Shown piece by piece: positions 55,020 to 64,000 of a stretch of 64,000 nucleotides of DNA. Below the pieces are notes generated by a model that was given only the letters and a program-made list of their open reading frames with translations, did no database searches and was not told the origin of the DNA. The first letter of the stretch is position 1; the number at the start of each line of letters is the position of its first letter. A program made the translations under genes and the position numbers. This stretch comes from Triticum aestivum (lineage: Eukaryota; Streptophyta; Magnoliopsida; Poales; Poaceae): the NCBI RefSeq assembly GCF_018294505.1, contig NC_057807.1, positions 268,234,552 through 268,298,551 on the forward strand, written 5' to 3'.

Positions 55020-55256
55020 TATTGTTGGCTTATAAATAAAGCCAGACCGGGTTAATAAACACCGGATATTATCGTATCTCATACTGGCGACTTATAGCCA
55101 AAAGCCAGGCCAGGTTAATAAACATCGGATAGTATCTCATCTCATACTGGCGACTTATAGTCAAAAGCCAGGCCGGGTTAATAAACACCGGATAGTACCT
55201 CATCTCATACTGGCGACTTATAGTCAAAAGCCAGGCCGGTTTTAATAAACACCGGT
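55020..55256. repeat. 63-bp tandem repeat
   Basis: Four units with period 63 (actggcgacttatag at 55083, 55146, 55209; a divergent first unit at 55020). Each contains aaagccaggccgggttaata and aacaccgga. Confidence 0.85.
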
Positions 55257-55329
55257 GATTTACAATAAAACTTTATAAGTCTTATCAAATAAACCTCAAA
55301 AAGAAAGAATCTGCGAAAAACATACAAGA

Positions 55330-55395
55330 AGCGAGGCTTTTCATGGGTTGCCAGGCCCAAAACGAGGCTTTTCATGGGCTGCCAGGCCACTGAGT
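55330..55395. repeat. Short direct repeat in element G
   Basis: gaggcttttcatgggttgcc and its variant ending gctgcc occur twice about 34 bp apart, followed by aggcc. A longer degenerate pair (tatttcgagttgtgctc and ctttggtccct words) recurs near 55660 and 55830. Confidence 0.6.
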
Positions 55396-56130
55396 TAAAC
55401 CATTTTACAAACCTTATAAGATGGACTCACATTAACCAATCGTCATTTTAACTTTGACAAGTTCAGGGTCTGTATAAGATTGACTTGTCAAACGTTCGAC
55501 GGGTCTTTCCAGGATTACCAGGGCAGAGTGACTTACTTAAAAGGGCAGGATAACCCGGGTTTTTAGGTGAATATATCTGGCTTCCAAGCCTGGCTTTTAT
55601 AGCCTATTACAAGGTTATAGACTCTTTGTTCCTTAGAACAAAAGAGCCCCCAAGCAATATTTCGAGTTGTGCTCAATGGGCGCCTATGTTTGAGTTGTGC
55701 TTTTGCAACAGACTCTCTTTGGTCCCTTTAACCTGGGTAGTAAGCCCCCAAGTGTTTTTGTAAACATGGCGTATAAGCCGGATCAAAGGGTAATCATGGC
55801 TTAGCTCAATAAGCCGGAAGCCCCCAAGTGATATATTTCTGAGCTGTGCTCCCGGGTGCCTATGTTTGAGTTGTGCTGTGCAACAAACTCTCTTTGGTCC
55901 CTGTAATATTTTTCTGAGAACTCGAACTTGCGAGAGATTATTCTTTTTGAACCAGAAATTCTTAAACCGGATATTGAGAGCTTGAAAGTTTTGTGGGAGA
56001 TAGCTTTCCCTTGAGCCAGATTCTAAACCAGAATCCTTCTTTTTAAGCCGGAAATTTTCTGACGGCCTTTAAATTTCACCAATATGGTGGTTTAGGGTCC
56101 TGCATTAGATAACTTTGCAAGCCGGAGTAA

Positions 56131-56844
56131 TTGCTTTTTTAAAGAAAGCAATATATAATATAAAAATATATTGGATGGATTTCACCTGATACGTTAGGCC
56201 AGAAATGATCCATCTCAGAGTTGATCATCACCATGGTGAAGGTATGTATCCATCGAGCATCACGACATGAACAAGCACTAGTGCAAATGTGATGTTGGCG
56301 CGCACCCCTTACGCGATTCCTTTTTTGCAATGAATAATGGTCCTGCGGAAAATATGATAGACTAGAGTAATTGTTCTCAAACAATTTAATATGTACTAAT
56401 AAAAACATAGAAAGGATAGCACCTGGTTCGTTTAAATGATGGATGATCCATATATAACGCCATTTTTAAGCCACTCTCTCCGTTTGAGGCAAGGCGACGG
56501 CTGAATAGACACAGCAGAACTGGAGCTGGATGACTCTGAATAGATCCTTCGAGTTGTGTTGACCAATCCACATTTTTTTCAATCGAATCCCCAACTCTTC
56601 TTTCAGACGGCAGCCAGCACGCAAGGGTGTCGTATCTTTAGAGGCAAATCAAGCGGGGGCGACTCACGGCGGCGCAAGCGTTTTGACGAAGGTTTGGCGT
56701 AGACCAACCCACAACTTTGAGCGTTTTGTGCGATAACACGGCAGGGCACACGGCTGCAACAATAGACAGACCTGGCCGGCAATTTAAAATGAAGATGAGT
56801 TTCGGCGGCGGCTCGAGGGAAATGGTGTAATCCGGCGCGGTAAG
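56131..56844. other. Unassigned sequence between G and C
   Basis: About 700 bp without recognised coding signal or repeat. It is less repetitive than its neighbours and GC-rich near 56620-56840. It could be unrepeated flanking DNA or a further part of G. Confidence 0.4.
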
Positions 56845-58333
56845 TGATACGTCCATTTTGCATCATGCTTTTATATCGATATTGATTGCATTATGGGCTG
56901 TTATTACACATTATGTCACAATACTTATGCCTATTCTCTCTTATTTTACAAGGTTTACATAAGGAGGGAGAATGCCGCCAGCTGGAATTCTGGGCTGGAA
57001 AAGGAGCAATATTAGAGACCTATTCTGCACAACTCCAAAAGTCCTGAAACTCCACGAAAGTTATTTTTGGAAATAATAAAAAATATTGAGCGGAAGAAGT
57101 ACGTCAGGGGGACCCCACCTGGCCACGAGGGTGGGGGGCGCGCCCTACCCCCAGGGTGCAACCCCTGCCTCGTGGGCCCCCTGTTGGCCCTCAGGTGCCC
57201 ATCTTCTGGTATATGAAGTCTTTCGTCCGAAGAAAAATCATAAGCAAGCTTTCGGGACGAGACTCCGCCGCCACGAGGTGGAACCTTGGCGAAACCAATC
57301 TAGGGCTCCAGCAGAGCTGTTCTGCCAGGGACACTTCCCTCCGGGAGGGGGAAATCATCGCCATCGTCATCACCAACGCTCCTCTCATCGGGAGAGGGCA
57401 ATCTCCATCAACATCTTCACCAACACCATCTCCCCTCAAACCCTAGTTCATCTCTTGTATCCAATTCTTGTCTCGAAGTCTGGGAATGGTACCTGTAGGT
57501 TGCTAGTAGTGTTGATTACTCCATGTAGTTGATGCTAGTTGATTTATTTGGTGGAAGATCATATGTTCAAATCCTTTATGCATATTAATACCCCTATGAT
57601 TATGAACATGAATATGCTTTGTGAGTAGTTACGTTTGTTCCTGAGGACATGGGAGAAGTCTTGCTATTAGTAGTCATGTGAATTTGGTATTCGTTCGATA
57701 TTTTGATGAGATGTATGTTGTCTATCCTCTAGTGGTGTTATGTGAACGTCGACTACATAACACTTCACCATTATTTGGGCCTAGAGGAAGGCATTGGGAA
57801 GTAATAAGTAGATGATGGGTTGCTAGAGTGATAGAAACTTAAACCCTAGTTTATGCGTTGCTTCGTAAGGGGCTTATTTGGATCCACATGTTTCATGCTA
57901 TGGTTAGGTTTACCTTAATACTTTTGTTGTAGTTGCGGATGATGCTTGTCCAAGTAAGGGCAGCACCCAAGCATTGGTCCACCCACATATCAAATTATAA
58001 AAGTACCAAACGCGAATCATATGAACATGATGAAAACTAGCTTGACGATAATTCCCATGTCCTCGGGAGCGCTTTTCCCTATATAAGAGTTTGTCCAGGC
58101 TTGTCCTTTGCTACAAAAAGGATTGGGCCACCTTGTTGCACTTTATTTACTTTTGTTACTTGTTGCTTGTTACAAATTATCTTATCACAAAACTATCTGT
58201 TACCTATTATTTCAGTGCTTGCAGAGAATACCTTGCTGAAAACCGCTTATCATTTCCTTCTGCTCCTCGTTGGGTTCTACACTCTTACTTATCGAAAGGA
58301 CTGCGATAGATCCCCTATACTTGTGGGTCATCA
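56845..58333 (+). mobile_element. Element C 5' LTR
   Basis: About 1489 bp from TGATACGTCCATTTTGC to GGGTCATCA. The start matches B's 3' LTR and the end matches B's 5' LTR remnant. The exact last base is uncertain by 3 bp because tca is repeated. Confidence 0.8.
57210..57217 (+). promoter_or_regulatory. TATA-like motif in element C LTR
   Basis: tatatgaa in cttctggtatatgaagtc, at the same place as tatataag in B's LTR. One base change probably weakens it. Confidence 0.35.
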
Positions 58334-58344
58334 AGACTCTTTTC

Positions 58345-58362
58345 TGGTGCCGTTGCCGGGGA
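58345..58362 (+). promoter_or_regulatory. Primer-binding site of element C (tRNA-Asp type)
   Basis: TGGTGCCGTTGCCGGGGA has one mismatch to the complement of the plant tRNA-Asp 3' end, about eleven bases after the LTR. Confidence 0.78.
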
Positions 58363-58439
58363 GTGAAGCGCCTTTGGTAGGTGGAATTTGGTAAGGAAAA
58401 ATTTATATAGTGTGCTGAAATTTACTGTCACTCGTTACT

Positions 58440-59500
58440 ATGGAAAGTAATCCTCTGAGGGGCTTGTTCGGGGTATATTCACCCCGACCAGTAGAGCAAA
58501 GAGTTGCTCCTCAACCTACCGAACCTACTGAAAATGAAGATTTCCACTTTTAGATTCCTTCGGGTATGTTAGAAAAACTACTAGCTAATCCTTTTGCAGG
58601 AGACGGAACAAAGCATCCTGATGAGCACCTAATCTATGTGAATGAAGTTTGTGGATTATTTAAGCTTGCAGGTATACCCGGTGATGTTATTAAGAAGAAG
58701 TTCTTCCATTTATCTTTGAAGGGAGATGCATCGACATGGTATAGACTATGTGATGATACGGGAGCATGGAACTAGAAACGATTGAAATTGGAATTTCATC
58801 AGAAATTTTATCCTATGCATCTTGTTCATCGTGATCGCAATTATATATATAATTTTTTCCTCGCAAAGGAGAAAGCATCGCTCAATCTTGGGGGAGGCTT
58901 AAATAAATGTTATATTCATGCCCCAATCATCAGCTTCCAAGAGAAATAATTATTCAAAGTTTTTATGCTCGGCTTTCTGAAAACAATCGCACCATGCTCG
59001 ATACTTCTTGTGCTGGCTCTTTTATGATGAAGACTATTGAATTCAAATGGGATTTATTGGATAGAATTAAACGCAACTCTGAAGATTGGGATCTCGATGA
59101 AGGTAAGGAGTCGGGTATGACACCTAAGTTTGATTGTGTTAAATCTTTTATGGATACTGATGTTTTCCGTAAGTTTAGCACTAAATATGGACTTGACTCT
59201 GAGATAGTAGCCTCTTTCTGTGAATCTTTTGCTACTTATGTTGATCTCCCTTAGGAGAAGTGGTTTAAATATCATCCTCCCATAGAAGTAAAAGTAGCTG
59301 CACCTATTAAATTTGAAGAAAAGACTATCACTTATAATGATCCTATTGTTCCCACTTCTTATGTTGAGAAACCACCTTTCCCTGTTAGGATAAACGATCA
59401 TGCTAAAGCTTCAACTGTGGTTCGTTAAAGCAATATTAGAACTTATACACCTCCTGAGAAAGTTAAAGTTGAACCTTATATTGTTATTGTTAAAGATCTC
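58440..59500 (+). pseudogene. Element C gag, broken
   Basis: ATG 58440-58442 (MESNPLRGLFGVYSP) starts gag. In-frame TAG stops lie at 58551-58553 and 58773-58775; the latter is close to, but not the same codon as, B's TGA in the same region. A frameshift near 58860 follows. From 58907 a long frame (YSCPNHQLPREIIIQSFYAR, DWDLDEGKESG) runs to TAG 59252-59254 and then continues, with a TAA near 59426, toward the protease. Confidence 0.78.
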
Positions 59501-60469
59501 TTGGCTGATAATATTGATGGGCATGTTATTTATTTCTGCGGTGAAACTGCTAGAATTGCCAAAGCTTGTGTTAAAGATAAACATAGACATGTGGTAGGCA
59601 TGCCTATTATTTCTGTTAAAATAGGAGATCATTGTTATCGTGGCTTGTGTGATATGGGTGCTAGTGTTAGTGCAATACCTTATGACTTATACAAAGAAAT
59701 TATGCATGATATTGCACCTGCTGAGATAGAAGATATTGATGTCACAATTAAACTTGCCAATAGAGATACTATTTCACCAATGGGAATTGTAAGAGATGTT
59801 GAAGTCTTGTGTGGGAAAACTAAATATCCTGCTGATTTTCTTGTTCTTGGTTCCCCACAAGATAGCTTTTGTCCCATTATTTTTGGTAGACCCTTCTTGA
59901 ACATAGTTAATGCTAGGATAGACTGCGAAAAGGATGTTGTTACTATAGGCTTGGGTGATATGTCTCATGAGTTTAATTTCTGTAAATTTAGTAGACAACA
60001 CCGTGAAGAAGAATTGCGTAGTAAGGATGAAATTATTGGTCTTGCTTCTATTGTCGTACCTCCTAGTGATCCTTTAGAACAATATTTGCTAGACCATGAA
60101 AATGATATGTTTATGAATGAAATAAGGGAAATAGATGAAGTATTCTTTAAACAGGGACCTATCCTAAAACACAATTTGCGTGTTGAAATCCTAGGGGATC
60201 CTCCTCCACCCAAGGGTGATCCCGTGTTTGAGCTTAAACCGTTGCCTGATACTCTTAAATATGCTTATCTTGATGAGAAAAAGATATATCCTGTGATTAT
60301 TAGTGCTAGCCTTTCAGAGCATGAAGAAGAGAGATTATTGAAAACTCTGAGGAAGCACCGTGCTGCTATTGGATATACTCTTGATGATCTTAAGGGCATT
60401 AGTCCCACTCTATGTCAACATAAAATAAATTTGGAGGACGATGCCAAACCAGTTCGTGATCATCAATGA
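59501..60469 (+). pseudogene. Element C protease and linker, open for 322 codons
   Basis: This is the longest intact piece of C's pol polyprotein. The aspartic protease has CDMGASVSAIP near 59648-59680 with Asp and Gly in place, and the GRPFLN block near 59886. The linker with KHRAAIGYTLDDLKGISPTL leads to reverse transcriptase. It stops at TGA 60467-60469, followed by CGG, at exactly the codon where A and B also have TGA. No independent start is expected; this part is normally inside gag-pol. Confidence 0.8.
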
Positions 60470-61379
60470 CGGCTGAATCCTAAATTGAAAGAAGTGGTAT
60501 GAAAGGAAATACTAAAGCTCCTTGAGGCGACTATAATTTATCCCGTTGTTGATAGTCAGTGGGTAAGTCATGTCCATTGTGTCCCTAAGAAGGGAGGTAT
60601 TGCTGTCGTTCCTAATGATAAAGATGAATTGATTCCGCAAAGAATTATTACAGGTTAGAGGATGGTAATTGATTTCCGCAAATTAAATAAAGCTACTAAA
60701 AAGGATCATTACCCCTTACCTTTTATCGACCAAATGCTAGAAAGATTATCTAAACATACACATTTTTGCTTTCTAGATGGTTATTCTGGTTTCTCTCAAA
60801 TACCTGTGTCAGCCAATGATCAATCAAAGACTACTTTTACTTGCCCTTTTGGTACTTTTGCTTATAGACGTATGCCTTTTGGTTTATGTAATGCACCTGC
60901 TACCTTTCAAAGATGCATGATGGCTATATTCTCTGACTTTTGTGAAAATATTTGTGAGGTTGGACGACTTCTCTGTTTATGGATCTTCTTTTGATGATTG
61001 CTTGAGCAACCTTGATCGAGTTTTGTAGATATGTGAAGAAACTAATCTTGTCTTGAATTGGGAAAAGTGCCACTTTATGGTTAATGAAGGTATTATCCAT
61101 GGAAATAAGGTTTCTGAAAGAGGTATTGAAGTTGATAAAGCCAAGGTTGATGCTATTGAAAAGATGCTATGTCCCAAGGACATCAAAGGTATAAAAATCT
61201 TCCTTGGTCACGCCGGTTTTTATAGGAGGTTCATTAAGGACTTCTCAAAAAATTCTCGGCCTCTAACTAATTTATTACAAAAAGATATACCATTTGTCTT
61301 TGATGATGACTGTGTAGAAGCATTTGAAATACTTAAGAAAGCATTGATCTCTGCACCTATTGTTCAGCCACCTGATTGA
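60470..61379 (+). pseudogene. Element C reverse transcriptase, catalytic motif deleted
   Basis: After the UGA the frame continues to TAG 60657-60659 and is open again from 60662 (MVIDFRKLNKATKKDHYPLP, FCFLDGYSGFSQIP, MPFGLCNAPATF). At 60960-60966 five bases present in A and B are missing, which removes half of the FMDD motif and shifts the frame. The thumb (FLGHAGFYRRFIKDFS) resumes from about 61050 and ends at TGA 61377-61379, where A and B have a Trp codon. A TAG at 61026-61028 is at the same codon as B's 11714-11716. Confidence 0.82.
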
Positions 61380-63171
61380 AATTTACCCTTTGAAATTATG
61401 TGTGATGCTAGTGATTATGCTGTAGGTGTTGTTCTAGGGCAAAGAGTTGATAAGAAATTAAATGTTATCCAATATGCTAGCAAAACTCTCGACAATGCTC
61501 AAAGAAATTATGCAACTACTGAAAAAGAATTCTTAGCAGTTGTATTTGCATGTGATAAGTTCAGACCTTATATTGTTGATTCTAAAGTAACTATTCACAC
61601 TGATCATGCTGCTATTAAATATCTTATGGAAAAGAAAGATGCTAAACCTAGACTTATTAGATGGGTTTTCTTGCTACAAGAATTTGATCTGCATATTATT
61701 GATAGAAAGGGAGCTAAGAACCCCGTTGCAGACAATTTGTCTAGGTTAGAAAATGTTCTTGATGACCCACTACCTATTGATGATAGCTTTCCTGATGAGA
61801 AATTAAATGTCATAAATACTTCTCGTACTGCTCCATGGTATGCTGATTATGATAATTACATTGTTGTTAAATTTATACCACCTAGTTTCACATACCAGCA
61901 AAAGAAAAAGTTTTTCTATGACTTGAGACATTACTTTTGGGATGACCCACATCTTTATAAAGAAGGAGTAGATGGTGTTATTAGACATTGTGTACCTGAG
62001 CATGACCAGGAACAAATCCTACACAAGTGTCACTCCGAGGCTTATGGAGGACACCACGCTGGAGATAGAACTGCACATAAGGTATTGCAATCCGGTTTTT
62101 ATTGGCCTACTCTCTTCAAGGATGCTCGTAAGCTTGTCTTATCTTTTGATGAATGTCAAAGAATTGGTAATATTAGTAGACGTCAATAAATGCCTGTGAA
62201 TTATTCACTTGTTATTGAACCATTTGATGTTTGGGGCTTTGATTATATGGGACCTTTTCCCGCCTCTAATGGATATACACATACTTTAGTTGTTGTTGAT
62301 TACATTACTAAGTGGGTAGAAGCTATTCCAACTAGTAGTGTTGATCATAACACTTCTATTAAAATGCTCAAAGAAGTTATTTTTCTGAGGTTTGGAGTCC
62401 CTAGATATTTAATGACTGATGGTGGTTCACACTTTATTCATGGTGCTTTTCGTAAAATGCTGGCTAAGTATGATGTTAATCATAGAATTGCATCTCCTTA
62501 TCACCCACAGTCTAGTGGTCAAGTAGAACTGAGTAATAGAGAACTCAAATTAATTTATCAAAAGACTGTTAATAGATCTAGAAAGAATTGGTCCAAGAAA
62601 CTTGATGATGCATTATGGGCCTATAGAACTGCATATAAAAATCCTATGGGTATGTCTCAGTATAAAATGGTTTATGGAAAAGCATGTCAATTACCTCTTG
62701 AATTAGAACATAAGGCTTATTGGGCTATTAAAGAGCTCAATTATGATTTCAAACTTGCTGGTGAGAAGAGATTATTTGGTATTAGCTCGCTTGATGAATG
62801 GAGAACCCAAGCCTATGAAAATGCCAAGTTGTTTAAAGAAAAGGTTAAAAGATGGCATGACAAAAGGATACAAAAGCATGAGTTTAATGTAGGTGATTAT
62901 GTATTGCTATACAACTCTCATTTAAGATTTTTTGCAGGAAAACTTCTCTCTAAATGGGAAGGCCCCTATGTTATCGAGGAGGTCTATCGTTCCGGTGCCA
63001 TAAAAATCAACAACTTCTAAGGCACAAATCCGAAGGTGGTGAACGATCAAAGAATCAAACATTATGTCTCAGGTAATCCTATAAATGTTGAAACCAATGT
63101 TATTGAAACCGTAACCCCGGAGGAATACATAAGGGACACTTTCCGGAATGTTTCAGACTCCGAAAAGGAGT
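61380..63171 (+). pseudogene. Element C RNase H and integrase, nearly open
   Basis: From 61380 to 62189 the RNase H-like domain ([29 protein letters not shown]) and the HHCC finger of integrase ([18 protein letters not shown]) are open; the first Cys of the finger pair is changed to Phe. TAA 62187-62189 is followed in frame by a 276-codon open stretch with the DDE core (FDYMGPFP, MTDGGSHF, SSGQVE) and GPYVIEEVYRSGAIKI. TAA 63018-63020 interrupts the tail, which then reaches TAG at about 63169-63171. It is the best preserved integrase in the window. Confidence 0.82.
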
Positions 63172-63508
63172 AGGTATGTGGTACGGTAAGTAAGCCGACT
63201 CCAAAACAATTTTTATGGCAATATTTCTCTGTTTTGGAATATTTAGAAAAATAGAAAAATAAGAAGCAGTCCGGGAAGGACACGAGGCCTCCACGAGGGT
63301 GGAGGGCGCGCCCTATCCTACTGGGCGTGCCCCCCTACCTCGTGGGCACCTCGTGTGCTCTCCGGACTCTGTTTTCTTACACGATACGTATTTTGGCCGG
63401 TAAAAATTCATTATTTATTCTCTCGAAGGTTTTGACTCCTGTATCACGCAATTGTCCTTTGTTCTTGTTTCGGGTTGTTTTCTATCAGGGTTGTCAAGGC
63501 CAGGCATC
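63172..63508 (+). other. Element C post-pol untranslated segment
   Basis: No coding signal. Near the end, gggttgttttctatcag (63472-63488) is a good 3' splice acceptor about 20 bases before the accessory ATG. A GC-rich patch at about 63288-63350 matches in style the one in A and B. Confidence 0.5.
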
Positions 63509-63877
63509 ATGTCGTCCCCCTCCTCCAACAATGGTGACGACGATGCTTGGCTAATGAAGATAGAGCTGAAGAGGGAAGAACCTGTGGAGATCAACAAGGA
63601 TGAAGGGATCAAGAAGGCCACGGAGGACCAAGTTCCGGCTGCAGGAGACACCCTTCAACTTGATCACAATCTTCTTACCCCAACTGAGATCGAAGCTTTC
63701 AAGATGATTGCGTTAGCTCGTATACAAAACAAGTATCTCACCAGTGAAAATATTTTGTTGAAGGAGCATATTGACGCACTCAAGGGCATTATCCGCAAGT
63801 TGGAGGATCTCTTACGCTCGATGTGCGATTACCCATCATCAACAACTCCACCTTATTCACCAGCAAAGGAGACATAA
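63509..63877 (+). CDS. Accessory ORF after integrase, 122 codons, intact
   Basis: ATG 63509-63511 to TAA 63875-63877. Residues 1-20 are Ser/acidic, then WLMKIELKREEP, an acidic hinge, LTPTEIEAFKMIALARIQNK, and a heptad-like helix (ILLKEHIDALKGIIRKLEDL) likely to form a coiled coil, with a Ser/Pro tail. There is no signal peptide or membrane span. Broken copies sit at the same place in A (8080) and B (14182), and the two subfamilies conserve both the N-terminal and the helical blocks, so it was a real gene. Athila elements may carry an env-like gene here; this one does not look like an envelope. Function unknown. Confidence 0.65.
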   Translation: MSSPSSNNGDDDAWLMKIELKREEPVEINKDEGIKKATEDQVPAAGDTLQLDHNLLTPTEIEAFKMIALARIQNKYLTSENILLKEHIDALKGIIRKLEDLLRSMCDYPSSTTPPYSPAKET

Positions 63878-64000
63878 TCACATGGGTATGGGCACTCCCC
63901 TTGGCAACTGCCAAGCTTGGGGGAGGTGCCCCGGTATCGTATCACCATCACACTCCTATCTTTACCATTTTTCTTAGTTCGGTCCTTTTAGTAGTATCTT
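63878..64000 (+). other. Start of element C 3' non-coding tract
   Basis: It matches B 14677-14800 (gggcactccccttgg, aagcttggggg, ccccggta.cgtatcacc). The window ends before the 3' LTR. Confidence 0.6.

Larger units (their letters stand above)
53239..56130 (-). mobile_element. Element G: 3' LTR and repeat-rich 3' interior, minus strand
   Basis: An LTR at 53239-53998 reads TGTCGTGG...CCCCGACA on the plus strand. Directly right of it ttagcccccagtttaat is, on the minus strand, a polypurine tract, so this is the 3' LTR and the interior extends rightward. The interior has no domain I recognise and is punctuated by agcccccaagt words and tandem repeats. The right boundary is set only by where this style of sequence ends. 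Confidence 0.55.
56845..64000 (+). mobile_element. Element C: Athila-like element, 3' end outside the window
   Basis: A 5' LTR (56845-58333), tRNA-Asp-type primer-binding site, gag, protease, reverse transcriptase, RNase H, integrase and accessory ORF are all present; the 3' LTR is not reached. It belongs to the same clade as A and B but to another subfamily, with frequent substitutions and no trace of the seven A/B-specific lesions. It has its own stops and frameshifts. Confidence 0.85.

Noticed and set aside
55020..55256. Regular repeats resembling a CRISPR array
   Set aside because: The repeats are directly tandem with no unique spacers, lie in a plant retrotransposon, and no cas genes exist here.

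Overview
The window is eukaryotic intergenic DNA of the kind found in large-genome grasses. The families (Athila-like and Tat-like Ty3/gypsy LTR retrotransposons, a CACTA-type transposon, very long-LTR non-coding elements) and the heavy nesting suggest wheat or a relative in the Triticeae. I see no intact host gene, no tRNA or rRNA gene and no CRISPR array. Element letters A-H are mine; I do not assign family names because that needs a repeat-library search.

Layout, left to right. 1-3647: part of a long LTR of a minus-strand element (H), inserted in the gag of the next element. 3648-8238: element A, a decayed Athila-like gag-pol. 8239-8292: junction filler that includes an inverted 51-nt copy. 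8293-17067: element B, about 97 % identical to A where sampled and sharing at least seven disabling lesions with it; its two LTR remnants are nearly complementary halves. 17068-20592 and 33766-35452: two parts of a CACTA-like transposon carrying a captured minus-strand gene whose spliced exons look like a B3 DNA-binding domain. 20593-33760: element D, a complete 13.2-kb Tat-like element with 924-bp LTRs and a CATAT target duplication. D carries gag-pol on the plus strand and a four-exon antisense gene on the minus strand.

35604-52526: element F, a non-autonomous LTR element with a gag-like remnant and a GTTCA target duplication, inserted in a 90-bp tandem repeat. Inside F, 38791-50465 is element E, minus strand, with 3.7-kb LTRs and a 4.2-kb non-coding interior (LARD-like). 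53239 to about 56130: 3' LTR and repeat-rich interior of a minus-strand element (G). 56845-64000: element C, a second Athila-like subfamily with a near-complete 5' LTR, primer-binding site, broken gag-pol and an intact small accessory ORF; its 3' LTR lies beyond the window.

Relative ages by nesting: A/B and the CACTA-like unit are older than D, and F is older than E. D's LTRs differ at about 26 of 924 sites by hand count, which suggests an insertion around one million years old. The most interesting points are D's antisense gene with consistent splice phases, an 8-mer (CCGGCAAG) strongly over-represented throughout D, a UGA stop at the same codon between protease and reverse transcriptase in all three Athila-like copies, a conserved accessory ORF after integrase in those copies, and the captured B3-like gene.
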